Shown: positions 39,332 to 52,600 of the stretch, one piece after another
How positions within the stretch are numbered: position 1 is the stretch's first letter
How the letters are laid out: every line of letters begins with the position of its first letter
Assembly: GCF_000208745.1 (NCBI RefSeq)
Contig: NC_030853.1
Coordinates: forward strand, 28,258,061-28,322,060
DNA: 64,000 nt
DNA from: Theobroma cacao
Taxonomy: Eukaryota; Streptophyta; Magnoliopsida; Malvales; Malvaceae
Reading direction: 5' to 3'
Position numbers and translations under genes: made by a program
Notes under the pieces: model-generated
The model's input: the letters and a program-made list of their open reading frames with translations, nothing else
What the model was told of the DNA's origin: nothing
The model's database searches: none

Positions 39332-40676
39332 AGATGGGTCTTCTGCAGTGTACCTAGACCCTGCAAAATGCAAATGCCTTGAGTCATGAGACAGAAAGGC
39401 ACCACCCTTCCCTTCCAAAGATGTTGACTGATTAATGAGGCATTGCAGTAGCCATTTTATGCCCTTTCTCCCCCACTGTCTTTGTGTTGTTAGTTTGTTA
39501 CCTTTTATGTGACCATATAATGTTATATTTCTGTGAATATGATGTGTAGCTGGGTTTTCATGAGAAAGTACAATGTTTTTATGTTTATTGTTTCCCCTTC
39601 ACAGTAAGCTGTGTAAAAAACTGTGAGTAAGGGACCACTCTACTCCAGCCCCACTTCCTGCAATGCTGCACTGCTTGCTGCCCCTCAAACCTGGCAATCC
39701 CTGGAAGGACCCAGAGCAGCAGCGTTTTCATTAGTCTACTCCTCTTCAGTCTAGAGTGTATAGGGGGGCTAGCATAGCAGAGCTATTAGGGAACACACTT
39801 ACCGAAGATATCAAACAAGATTATACTTAAGTAGATCCAAGGTCCAGGCCGGCAAAACCCCAGTTCTCTTTGTGAAATGAAAACCTCATGTGGTTACTGC
39901 TTAGTTAATTACACGCGTGTTTTAACACATCTTCTGGCATCACTCCGCCATTTGGCATCATAATTCTACTGTACCCAAATCATTTATAGTATTTGTTAAA
40001 AGGTCTCTAGATCCAAGTGATGATCACTCTGGTTTCACTTGTTCAAAACTGCAGGTTGAATTCAAGAGATGGAGATTCTGAGTAAAAGTTTCGAAGTTAA
40101 AAGTCAAAATGTTCTCTTCAATTATATGGAATAACTTAGAAACAATTGTAATAATGGGGTTGGACTAATAACATTACTCATGTTTAGAAATCTTACGGAT
40201 ATGAAGCCAAATAAATGATACAGGAACTTGTATCTACCTGACAACTTAGTCACAACTTTTTATATACATAAGAGGAAAATGATATCAATGTGTGACAACT
40301 ACTGTTGGCTAAGAGTTGCATCTAGAAGGGGAAAAGGTTGTTGATATATACTAGGCCTAGGGTTTAAATAATTAATTAATATGCAGCGCAGCAACCACAT
40401 TTCCTACTCTCTTAAATTGTTCCAGCTAAGCAAATTTTTCATTTTGGGGCTAAGCAACTGTAATATTTTGGAATTATATGTTAGAAATTGAAAGTTGGAG
40501 ATTCAATGGTGGCCTAAGAAGAAGACGTGGCCAAAAACAAGCACGCCTAGTTGCAGCAGTTGGACCACAAACATTAAGGCAATGTAGCGAGTAGAGTTGC
40601 TGGTTTCATTCACTCTAGTAGCAAATCGGCAGGTACTATAAATAAGGTCTCTGTTAAAGATTTTGTGGCCCAGGGA

Positions 40677-40695
40677 GGGGGGGGGGGGGGGGGGG
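40677..40695. repeat. G homopolymer, 19 nt
   Basis: An unbroken run of G, rare in this AT-rich DNA; its length is uncertain in any assembly. Confidence 0.8.
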
Positions 40696-42732
40696 CTGCC
40701 TTTGATTGAGAAGGTCCCTAAAATTGGTCCCAAAATCATCCCCTTTAGCATATATCGAATTGAAATGCATGGGATGTGTTCAAATTTTTATAGTTGGAAG
40801 AGGACAGGAAATAAAGTTGTGGGACAAACTGCCCCCACTTCTCATAAACAAACTGGCAGCAAACTATAGATTGCTTCAATACGAGGGAAAATTTTCAGGT
40901 CGAACTATGTATCAGAAACTTTTAGAAATATGGATGCGTTGAGACTTGAGAGCATGGTCTGTGAACAATTTCTCCTGAGGATAGAAATGATTCCAGCAAC
41001 TTTTTCTTCAGTTAACTATTACATGCTTTCTTGGGTCAGATAATGTTAGTGAAAGGTTTCAAACTAGTGGCAATTAATTAAAGGGATGAAATAGTACTTG
41101 GGTTTTCTTGTTATTGACCCGAGACTAATATTTTTGCTGCAATTTTTGTTTTGAATAGATATAAATGGAAAATATCAGTGACCTTGAATCATGAACCTAC
41201 CAGTATAGTATTTTTCTCCTTTTTCCTACCTTAAGGAACTAAACTTGTCTTTGAAGAACATGCAGAGAGGTTAAAGATAAAACCCTAAACCCTGCCTTGC
41301 TCACTCAGTCACATAATGCTACAGGCTAATGCACTTTGAAAGACATAGTAACACCATTTTGCAGCTGCGCATAGATCAACAAGCGCAAAAAAAGGAAGGA
41401 AAAAACACTCAGGAAGACAGCAAATGAATATTTGGTTGAGTACTAAACTCCAACAGAAAGAAGAACGAAAGGGACAAAAGAATCAAACTTATTTATTAAT
41501 CTACAATTCCCTTACACAACTCTATCTTCAAATAATGGCACCACCACATGACAAAAGTTTTTATAACTACATATGCATGAAGAAATGGACCACATTTTCG
41601 TAAAAACATGTGACACAGCAGGCACTGTTTCTTTACTAGGCAATCAAATCTGCCTCCTTTATGTTTGTTTCTCATAAACACAATTCTCATTAAGCAAATC
41701 TTTCTATTGTATGCGCAGATATTAGTTACATGGAGTAAATGTGGAATTTATATCTGACAGCGAATCAAGAAACATAAATTTCAATACGTTGGATTGGTAT
41801 ATGGTTTTGGGAGCAAATGTTTTACTTTGGAATAGATGCTTCAAAATCTTATCCTTAAGCATACAATCCCATTAACAAATGATCGATGCGGTAGTACAGA
41901 TGTTCTACATACAGTTTTTTCTAGAATGATTGCCTACATTTTCCATTAACACCTTCGGATGAACTAATAAGATGTAGAAATATGGTTGGATGATTAAGCC
42001 AAATGGGATTTTCTTATGCTTTATATCTGGAATATTTGCATTCATATCTTCTCCTACATCAGAATAATTACTGTGAATAGCATTATGATGAATAAATTAC
42101 TAACCATCTCGTACGTTAGATGCTTCAATGGCCTAGACTTAGGAACTAAAGAGAATTCATCCGTGGATTAAAGGGGAAGGTTCCTTTCTTCTCCACATCA
42201 TTATACTCTTCAATCATGGCTGATGAGAGAATTGAATCTTTGTTGACATCTATTTACATAATTAGATTACACAACTTGAACAGAAAATTAAAAAAAAAAA
42301 TGCAGACATCCGCTACAGGTTGTTATATATTCCAACACAAATTTCAGATCATGTGCCATAGAGTTTGGACATGATTCTCGCGATGAAAAAAACGATAATT
42401 AGACGCCAGTGATCACCCTAGCAGCCTGTTGCTAACAATGAAAACAGTAAAAAGTAAGCCATGCCAGAGCAGAGTGGGTATAATAATTTAGAGTACTATA
42501 TATAGATTATATTAATCAAAATTTTTTAATGTACATTTCTATTTAGGGCAGGTTGTTACAGCCCTTTAGGAATGAACATTTCCCAAATTTCTTTGATGCA
42601 TTTCTTTATGTTATCCGTTTTATGATGGAACCATTAACTACTCTCTAATAATTTCATTGCACAAGTCTCCATATATAGTCACATGTTCATCATCATCATC
42701 ATTCATATATACATAGATGCATGTATATTTAC

Positions 42733-42734
<2 letters not shown>

Positions 42735-42778
<44 letters not shown>

Positions 42779-42781
42779 ATN

Positions 42782-42824
<43 letters not shown>
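42735..42824. repeat. (AT)n microsatellite with an assembly N
   Basis: Almost pure AT repeat interrupted by one N at 42781; the true length is probably not resolved. Confidence 0.9.
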
Positions 42825-42828
<4 letters not shown>

Positions 42829-44186
42829 TATAATGGGTAAAAGATCATGACATAATTCCTAATATGGGAAATGCTCCACACTATATATAGCTAGTGTCCA
42901 ACATGCATTCACATGAGAGAGAGGAATTGGACAATGAAAGTAGAAATGTCTATGCATAGTAGCTAGATCTTATGAACATGGTTCATGTAATCAACTTTGT
43001 TGCCAAAAGAAGAAAGAAGAGAAACTTGATTATTGATCATATATATTTTTCTCCTCTCCTTTGGTTTCAAAGCTTAATAAATTAAATTTTCATATAGTAA
43101 GAATGATATTTATTTGATAAGTGATTAATAGTGATGGACTTGAACCTTTAACTGTTAAAGAGATGGGTTCTTGATAATATTCACACATATTTACCGTTTA
43201 TTATCTAGGATATGAAGATTGGGAGAATATTAGCCATAAACCCTAGAGGAAGCTAGGGTAACCTTAGGCCTACATTATGATAATTATAGGGGTTTCAGAA
43301 GTGTAAAGTCTTGATTGGCCCACTGCAATTCACATTCAGAGAACTTGATTATGATTGTTTGAGGAATATAACAACCAAAGGAATATGTTCTTAATGGCAA
43401 GAAAATTTATTTTAAACAATAATAATATAATTAATTTGTATTGAATAGAAAAGGGTATTCCATACCGGAATCAACATACAAAATCTCGAAAAGGTAAGGC
43501 AAATCTCATCGGGTATTTAGAACACTAAACATTTTATTAATCATAACCTCATAACTTATACCAATTAAACCAATCTCATTTTCTACTTCATAATGCAAGG
43601 CTTTATTCTAGAGATGGTGACTTTCACACATAAATATATATATATGTTGGTTCCATTATCACACCTATAGAGCTAGGGCACATAACCAAAAGGGATAAGA
43701 AATTTCTAAAGCAACAACTTTTTCATAACATCATAGTCATTTTCATCATTGTCTGAATCAAAATTTTCAAAAACAGAACTATATATATATATTTATATAT
43801 AAAGTGGAAGTAGTAGTACTAGTATTTTGCAGCTGGCACCAATCTGATGCAGGTTTAGCAACTATCCAACAAATGGCAAGTTTTGCAAGAGAGAGGGTAT
43901 CACCTGTGAACAAAAAAGAAGATGCTTATAAGGGAATTGGATTAAATGCACTTTCATATAATTACAAAAGTAAAATTAATGAAGGAGAAAGAGAGGGAGA
44001 GAGTGAGAGTGAGAGTGAGGGGATAGTACATAATTTTATTTCTCTGGGTAGAGATGCTCTTTCCTTTCCTTGTTTAATTTTGAATGAAACCATGCAAATA
44101 TCCCTGGTCCCCCATTTATACTACTAGCGCTTACCTCTCTCTCTCTTTTTTGGCTCATGGCCGATCCTCCCTTCTCACAGTTACAG

Positions 44187-44224
<38 letters not shown>

Positions 44225-44560
44225 AAGCAAAGGAAAAGAGAAAGAGAGAAAGAGGTTAAAAGGTCCCCCACTGCCCCTCAGGCCCAACATAAAAGTTATT
44301 AATGCTCTTAACAAATATATATAGAAACACTCACTAACCTGTCTGCAAACTGCATGGTGGTAGTCTTGGCGTGACAATATTCAATTTGCATCACTTGGGA
44401 CCACTCTTTTTTAATTTTTTTACATCTTTTGTTTTGTTCTTTTATCAATTTTATCAATTTTTTGGGGCACCCTTTAGCTTTTCAGAGAGTTTTCTATATT
44501 CCATCATCAGAAAAATAATATTAAATATATGATAATATCCCCCACAATCCTCTCCCTCTT
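42825..44560. other. Upstream region of MIR167
   Basis: No coding gene is supported. It includes TA and GA microsatellites (44187-44223). It presumably contains the MIR167 promoter. Confidence 0.45.
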
Positions 44561-44564
44561 CTTC

Positions 44565-44571
44565 TATTTAA
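44565..44571 (+). promoter_or_regulatory. Probable TATA box of the MIR167 primary transcript
   Basis: TATTTAA in a pyrimidine-rich context (cttctatttaagaccctccc), with likely initiation about 30 nt downstream near 44597, about 160 nt before the mature miRNA. Confidence 0.5.
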
Positions 44572-44737
44572 GACCCTCCCTTTATCCTCTCTTCTCAGCA
44601 TGGAGCCTAGCATCTACCGAATGGTATAGGCTCTCCCTTTAGTGTATAGCATGGTCTTCCATGGTGGTTTTTTTTTTTTTCAGTTTTAATTGTTTTTTCT
44701 TTTTGGTCCTTGTTTAAGGAGAGTGTACACATTTTCT

Positions 44738-44850
44738 TATGGTGCTCCACCATCAGTTGAAGCTGCCAGCATGATCTTAATTTTCCTTCTTTTTATCAAG
44801 GAAAGATCAGATCATATGGCAGTTTCACCTGTTGCTGCTTGCACAATCCC
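44738..44850 (+). ncRNA. MIR167: MIR167 precursor (miR167 hairpin)
   Basis: The mature miR167, TGAAGCTGCCAGCATGATCT plus T, occupies 44758-44778 on the 5' arm. The opposite arm 44810-44830 (GATCATATGGCAGTTTCACC) pairs with it. Eleven pairs run from TGAAGCTGCCA (one G-U), then a small 2x1 internal loop, then six pairs; the 30-nt loop is rich in T. Flanking bases (ccatcag with ctgttg) extend the stem. miR167 directs cleavage of ARF6 and ARF8 mRNAs in auxin responses, with roles in flower and root development. No protein is encoded. The exact member letter cannot be assigned from sequence alone. Confidence 0.95.
44758..44778 (+). ncRNA. miR167: Mature miR167 (21 nt)
   Basis: It starts with U, as expected for AGO1 loading. 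It matches the conserved plant miR167 sequence, with U at the last position. Confidence 0.95.
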
Positions 44851-46521
44851 AAGAAAGAAAAAACCCTAATTTCTCTCAAAATGAAACCCTAATTGCCACA
44901 CCTTTCTTTTCTGCAAACACCACCATTCTTGTTTTCTTTCAATCCCTGGAAGCGTCTGTCATCATCTTAACCTCTTTGCGCAAATTCAGGCTTATCTGGA
45001 TTTCTGGGGTTAATTTCCTTCATCTATCGATATATTCATTTGAATACTTTTGCTTTGTATATATGTTAGTGTATAGATTTTTTCTTTCTTCTTTCACCAT
45101 GTTATGTGAAACTTTTACACCGGAAAATGCTAACAGTTTTCAGGTTTGCTAATGTTGTATGTGTCAGGAATTTTTGTGTCTCGGTGCAGTTTTGACGATA
45201 TCAAGATCCCTTACTACTGCTTTGGTGATTGAGCCTCGGGTATTGTCCTTAACTTCCGTACAGTTCCCCTTTAATGGATTTTGATATCTGTTTATCTATT
45301 GGTTATTTCCTCTGTATAATATGCTGTTTGTTTAGGGTTTCTCATGACATATATATGGTTGTAGCTCAATTTCGTTATGATTCTATTGAACTTTTAAGGT
45401 TTTGATGAACATGCTTTTATGTATTTGTTTTAGGACTCCCAGATTCTTCTCTTTGCTACTGATTTGGAATTTAATCTGCCATATGTTGTAGCTAGGGCTT
45501 GTTTCTGAAGTGGGGTTTCTTTCATAATCCAACTACAGCAGGATTACAAAACCAGAGAGAGAGAAGTGAACTTAATTCACATGCCCTGTGAAGGTTTGAA
45601 AGTTGTGACTGAACCTGCATTTCCATCTCTTGTATTCTTGAACGAATTCCATGAGCTTTATCCTTAGTTCATTACATGATATATAGCAGCTTTGGATCTA
45701 GCTTATTCAACTCCCAAGATTTTGTAAATCATGAGAGAGAAGGAAGAAAAGGAGAGGGGGTGAATCAAAGAGAGACAGAGAGAGTGCATCTTTCTGTTCT
45801 TTTACAAGTTCATCACATTATGTCCAACACAGAAAAAGATATATCACTGATATAGGAACTTAGCAGCATGTTTTTTTTCTGAAGTTTGCTGAACATGTAT
45901 CATGGAAATCTTGATGCAACAGGAGTGAAGAATTTTTGAGATATAGGGAATATGCTAGATGACTATATAGCAACATAAAGAAAACTTGTCCTATGTGAAG
46001 AAATTTTAACTTAACTTGTGAATCTAGCTAATGTTCCACTACATATCTTATCTTTTAAGGCTTACAGCTGCTTATGTATGGTGTAACAGAAGCATGAATG
46101 TACTATCCTTGTGAGACACTTTTTGCTTCTTGATCTTAGTGCAACTTGTACACCTTCAAAGTCTAAATAATCAAGATAAGAACATTTTCTTGGGAGCAAA
46201 AATATGAAACCTGCCGCCAATGCTTACCATGAAACAAGCAGAAGATCAATTTTGAAGTGCTTAGTTTCTTTAACGGTAGAGAAAAAGAAACGTATCTCTC
46301 TAAACTAAAATTTATTCTCTCGTTTCAGCTTATAAACATTATGCAAATAGTCATGTTTTGGCCGCACTTTCTGTCTAAATTGATCTGCTAAAAACCCTGT
46401 GAATTTTTTTTAAACATTAATACAGGTGAGTTTGATTAAGAGCTGCTGATGTTTATTCTAAAACTATGAGGCTATGATCAATATCATGTGAAGCTCCTTT
46501 CAGTTTTCATGAGAAAATGTT

Positions 46522-46551
46522 GTCTCTTCTCTCTCTCTCTCTCTCTCTCTC
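46522..46551. repeat. CT microsatellite downstream of MIR167
   Basis: About 14 CT units within the possible primary transcript region. Confidence 0.8.
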
Positions 46552-48693
46552 CCTGAGGGTTGCTTTCTTTCCCTCTATCTTTTCTTGCTGGACTTTGGCC
46601 CTTCTGTTTTGGTGGTAAGCTTTATGTGGACAAGATTCCATGCAGCTCTCATTTTTCCATTAAGTACCAAAGTAGTCAGATACGTTACTAGTTTTGATTC
46701 GTCCTACTCTTTCCAGAGTTTTTCCATATGTCAGCTATCATGCATGAAGAAAAACTAAGTGAGGATTCATTGACAAGTACTCCTTACATTCCATTTGAAG
46801 ATGCTCTTGGGAATTAGTCTCCATAAAGCTAGATCTTTGGCATCATTTTAATTACTGTCTTCTGTAAGGGGATCAAATATGGGTCAAATAATTCATTCTC
46901 CGAAAGAGAAATATCGATAACAGAAGTGGGCTGCCTCTGTATCTAGGTGGGGGGCCCGGGCTAGCTGTTGTAGTAGCTAGGTAATTCAGTTTCCTTCACC
47001 CTGAATGCTTTTACTTTCTCTCCCTAGTACATAATTTTTGCTCCTCACAGTTTATCAGACCTTAACTTCTCTTTTAAGGTCTTTAGCTTTGACAGCTATA
47101 TATGAGAAATTGAACTGATGCTTTTACCCAGGGTCTGTTTGGATCTCAGGAGGAAAAGCAAGGATGGTTTCCCTTGGGGCAACATAAGGATTGAACAGAA
47201 GTGAAAATCCTTTTGTTTGATTTTCATGGTCTTACTAACGAGTTGCTGCAGTAAATAATGCATGTACACCTAAAAGAGATGGGAAAAAATTACATCAAAG
47301 TGAAAACAAAAACCTCAGAGGTTGGATTGTAAGAGAAGCTGCCAATTTTAATTTGATGTGATTGTGATGTTATTGCTTACAATGTTGAGGAGGAGTACTT
47401 TCTTTCAGTGCTTAGTACTTTGATGTAATATCTCATGCACATTACATGTTATATATATATACATTATATGCACATGCATGTCCATGTTCTTATATCAATT
47501 ATGTTAACTGAACTTTCTTTTTTCTAGTGAAAGTACAAAATTCTGTCATGTAGTCATTGTATGGGGTGAATCTGTTCTGTTTGTTGGACATGAGGAATCA
47601 TTTTTTCCATATGCAAAAACTGTACTATATATATGCAGTACCTTAAATGTTTTTTTCTTTTTTGGGTACATAGATACAACAAGTTAGATTAAAATTGAGC
47701 GACGAAGTACCTAATTATTGCATGTGGGGTTGGTTCCAAATGAACTTGAATGAATGATGAATAAATATAAGCATTACTTAATTTCTCCTGTAAGGAAGTG
47801 AAGATCCAAGTCAAAACTCCAAGTTGGGTTGATGTCCTAGGAACATTACTTGGCCAGTATTAAAGAAAATGTCTTCTTACCAACTTATTTTCTTTATCTC
47901 ATTAATACCATCTAAATGTGTTTTATCATTTATGTAGAGAGATGGAGAGAGTGAGAGACCTTTTGTTTTTATTATTATTAAACAATTGACCAAAATCCAG
48001 GAGGATTTTGAATCATGAACCTTTAAACTCTTGGCTAGACTGATAGCAACTAGATAGGTTATAAGTATTTAGCATTTGCATTTATATATATATATATATA
48101 TATACATATGTATACATGAAAAGAAGAAATAAAAGTGCAATATTCTTAAAAAGAGTGTTTTTGTTTCCAGTATTGGCAGCAGTAACTTCGGCTTGACCAA
48201 AGATGTTGGAGAAATATTAAGCTTCAATCAGAGAGCTGCTGCTCTGGGCAATCGAATACGAAGACAAGGCTTTAATCGAAACGTAGAGGAGCAGGCAGGC
48301 AAGAAAGCCATGCTAAAACCCAGAGGATGCACAACTAATTTCATCCAAGAAAAAAAAAACAAAACGCTAACATTGAGATCACCTACCTAACTGCTTCTAA
48401 GAGCTCTGAATTAACTGCATTCTCCAAATCAGATTAAAGAGCTGAACATACATTTATCCCTCATCCAAAAACATTGTGGTAACTCCAGACCCTCAAACCT
48501 AATACACAAATATATTATATATATAGCTTTTCGCTACCAAAACAAAGAGCAAAAACATCATTGCATTCTTCCTTAAAAACGGTAGCAGAAATATGACCTG
48601 CCTATTAATCCATCATTAATACATTAAAACACAACACCAATCTATACTTATTGGCAGATACGGTTTCATCTGTAGCCTTGGCTGTAGCCAGTA

Positions 48694-48760
48694 GGGCTTC
48701 TTTGGGTGCATAAACAATCAAAATTTGGGCTTCTTGGGGTGCATGAAACAGTCAAAACTT
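48694..48760. repeat. Two-copy tandem repeat of 33-34 bp
   Basis: Units 48694-48726 and 48727-48760 both begin 'gggcttctt' and share 'gggtgcat' and 'caatcaaaa'-like ends; a third partial copy starts at 48761. Perhaps part of the AGO10 3' region. Confidence 0.65.
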
Positions 48761-49688
48761 GGGCTTCTACCTTGCTGGCTGATTCTACCAGCTGAAAATC
48801 CCGTCCAGGATGATAGCACGCCAATCCAGCTCAAAGCCATGGTTTAAGCTTTGGTTGACATAGCTTGGCCCATTGTAGATGTGTGCGCAAACACCTGCTC
48901 CCATGTGTGAGAGAGGAAGTCAGTGCTGGCAGCAGGGTCAAGCTCAGCCCTCTAAGCTTTCACAAAAGTAAAATCGGATTCTCTTTATCCCTACTGTCCA
49001 AATATTTCACTGACTAGACATCAAACAGTGGGTCAGTACCCCATTTTGCTCTTCCAAATCATCTGGGGACATCCGAGTTCCCAGTTGCAGTGTTAAGATA
49101 ACTTAAAATTTTATATGGGTCATACAGCTCCTTTAAAACTATTGGCAGTGCCCCGCCGGACAAGTGACACATTTCACTTTTCTGATTCCTGAAGATATGG
49201 GCGTACACACAGTGATGACCAGCATTTTGAATGACGTTCTCTCTGAAATTAGATATTCTAATCAATGCACGAAAAGTTTTAACACCAGCTTTGGATTAAA
49301 TCATATCTTGAAAGTTGAAACATACTTAAAAGGTTCAGCATATATCTGAAAAAGGGTAGGTCGTGTCGAAGGGGAAAGGAAATAGAGGGAACAACTTCGT
49401 GATCATATATAGGTCTTGACCAAAATTTCCTAAATTTAGATTGATTCTAAATAAACATTTCTTTACATAGCCTAGTTTGACATTCTATCCATGAAGGGCA
49501 GGAACTCCAGGGGACAAGATTAGTGGTCATGCCTCCCCATGTTTTGGACATTTTATCACTACCTAAATTGGAAGACCTTGCAATCATGCGTTAATATGAC
49601 AACTATACACGGAAAATTAAGAACTGGAAACCTATTCATGATTGCTGCATCTCCCACCTCACTTGATTACCATCAACATCTCTCCATT

Positions 49689-52600
49689 CTAACAGTAGAA
49701 CATAACTCTCTTCACATTCTCCTTCAGGGCTGGCAATGGCCGCACCCCGGATTCTCCAGCTGCCCTTGTACCTTTTGTGTGACCAGCACCTCCAACTGTT
49801 GAGCCATTCTCTTGCATCTCTGGTTCCATGTAGAACCGGGCACGGAATGCAGCTAAATGAGCATAATATGCAGGAGGAACTGCAAACCGCAAATCACCAA
49901 ATTAAGTTGCTAGTAATCAAATAATTGGCTATAAAGCCCTCATGATGGTGTGATGAAATACATTACAATTAAGATATTTCTACTCTTGCTTTAATAAAGA
50001 GGCTAGACTTAAAAAGAAAGTAAAAACTTTCTGAATTTCCAGGCTCTGTATACCAGATAAAAAATCTCACCACATCCTTGTTCTCTAAGTTCAATATGAG
50101 ATTCCCACTTACTTAAAATCTGAGAAATTTGTAATTTGAACTGAAATGAAATTTTCAGGGTCCTAACAGCCTTGGATTCATTATCTTTCAGGAGAATGAA
50201 AGAAGCTTTGGTTGCAAAGATACTAAGAACATATGAAAAAACCTCACTTACCAACAGAGACTGAGCGTGTGCACCTTGCGTATGTGTAACAAAGGTTGTT
50301 TGTTAGAGACTGTATTCCATCTGCAGTAAAATTGTTCTCATCCCAAAGAACATGGTAGTGTGCAGGCCGACTTGTCCCCTGCCATATTAATGAAGAAGAT
50401 AAAATTAATTCTAAAGTTAAATCAATAAAGACTTATGCTATAGAGGATGGCTTACTTGAAGAATGAGATGATAATTTATAGAATAGTATCATGTTTATAT
50501 GATATGCCATAATGTAAAAACAAATTTCTAATACATCCTGGTGAGAGAACTATAACTAGCTATGAACACCAACAATGTCAAGGTCACAACTTCAAGACTA
50601 TTAGCCTTCTTCAAATCTCAAATCCTACAGGCATTACAACTTTGCAGAGGATCTCACACAGGTCTTGCTGAGTTCAAAGTACACACACTGTTGATTGGAT
50701 ATGTATGAGTTCAGAGTACACAGACCTACAGTGATTCAAGAATCAAATTAAGAAAATGGATCCATTTACTTAACATTTCACCTTTTTTTTCTTTCTTACA
50801 AAGCTTATTACTTAGAAACGTCTTCCAAACATCCCCTAGTTAACCCACACGAAGTCAATATATATATCATCATTCGTAGTTAACATATATAAACACATAA
50901 ATTTTAAAGCAACAGTCAAATCAAAGTCAATATACATGAATCTCCAACTTCCTGTAACTGAAAAGAGATGAAGAATATTAATGTTCTACCTGAATACCAG
51001 CATGGCTGCAAAGATAAAAATCAAATTCTGTTGGATGACAGATTTTAGAATCAACAACAGTGCCTGAAAAAACAAAATGCAACATCATTAGAACAATTAA
51101 TGATGCTCAAGTTCAGCAATGCCTGTGAATCCTGAATGAGCAAATTGTCCAAGAGGCATAATCTTTTACCAGGCAAAATGTTACCACTCTTGTCTGTGCT
51201 GCTTCGGTCCCTGTGATTATTAGCAAACAATCGGGTGTGGTGTCGCTTTTGTACGACAATGAAAGTCACCGGTGGTTGATAGTTTGGTTCTAGAGAAGCA
51301 CAGGCCTAGAATATATTCTTTATCAGAACAAGAAATGTCTCCAAATTTGTTTCCAATTGATAACAGTGATCGGAAAAAAATATATATTAATGCTCACCTT
51401 CCTGATTGCGTCTAGCTCATACAGCAGAACTTGATAAAATTGCCCTTCACTTACACCATCCCTGATCAAATTATTTACCAATTTGTATGAGGCAAAAAGG
51501 GTCTACAAAGTATGCATATGGATGTTCAATGGATCCAACCCACCTAACTAGTTTAAATGCAGGACTTAAGTGCACGCAAGGCTTTCATAATACAAAACAC
51601 TGGTAAAGCAAGCAACCATGTACTACCGAAGCATGCCAGATTTTACAGATGCATGAGTCCCATGCTAGCTAACAGCTTTGCTTGGATAAAATACATAAAA
51701 ACCTTGAAAACTCTTCTTGGCCTTTTATAACTTTGAGAATGAGATTTCTATCTCAAGTTGAATTCTAGTGAAGGTATGGCATCCAGGAATGGAATACAAT
51801 ACTAAACATATTAACCAACAAATCCAGCATCACAAACCTGTAAAATATGATTCTCAGCGGCTTCTGCCCTGTTGCCTTCCTAAAAGATACAAGAAGATCC
51901 CTACACAAGAAGTTGTAATTAGAAATGAAAATACATACAACTTCATGGGAAAGAGCAGTACAGCTCTAGAGGAATTGGCATCTGTATACCTGATCATGCC
52001 ACCACTAACAGTGCCACGTACAGGATCCTGCCATGTTTTGTACAAGTCTTGTATGAGTTCCTGTCTATGAGCTTGAGCACAAACTAGTCCGGCATATTTT
52101 GTCACTTCAGGCCAGTCTTGTGATGCTACTACCTAAACAACCAGTATATTTCATAGAGCTGAGTCCAACTATTAGCACAAGGGTGAAAACAATATTAAAG
52201 AAAATAAACTAGGAAAAAGACTTATACAGCTGCTATTGAGGGGCTGGAGTCTTCTCCATTTTCTGGGTGAGTGACATCTGCTCCAAATATTATGGTTGGT
52301 ATGTCACTAACTAATGGTATTCTACAGCTGATAGCATCCAAAAGAACAGTGTTTCTGCCACCCATCTGCATCACATGACGAGGGAGAGTCATTTATTTGG
52401 GACTTTCGAATATATTGCGTGAAAAGAGTTAAACATAGTTACCATAATATTGGTTTAAAGTTTGAAATCATTTTTGGGAACAAATTATTATGTATATTAA
52501 CCAGGAGAACTGATTTAACCTTAACATTGATCTTAAGTGCCACATTAGCCAAGTACTGTTTACTGATCTTGAAGACATGTTTTGTGAGACAGCATTGTGA

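Larger units (their letters stand above)
37080..42730. other. Long non-coding stretch after the LRR-kinase gene
   Basis: The first few hundred bases are the kinase 3' untranslated region. After that I find no coding gene. It contains a duplicated 120-bp AT-rich unit (38692-38945), a CT tract (39310-39331), and a run of 19 Gs (40677-40695). Undetected non-coding RNAs are possible. Confidence 0.45.
44851..49688. other. Downstream of MIR167 and 3' side of AGO10
   Basis: No coding gene is supported. The first part is probably the rest of the primary miR167 transcript, which may be spliced. The end near 49688 is the AGO10 3' untranslated region. It contains a CT tract (46522-46551), a TA tract (48085-48105) and a 33-34-bp tandem repeat (48694-48760). 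Confidence 0.45.

Noticed and set aside
44036..44377. Open frames around the GA/TA tracts upstream of MIR167
   Set aside because: Low-complexity translations from microsatellites.
48193..48390. Small open frame of 65 codons on the plus strand
   Set aside because: No family resemblance, and it lies in a repeat-rich spacer between MIR167 and AGO10.
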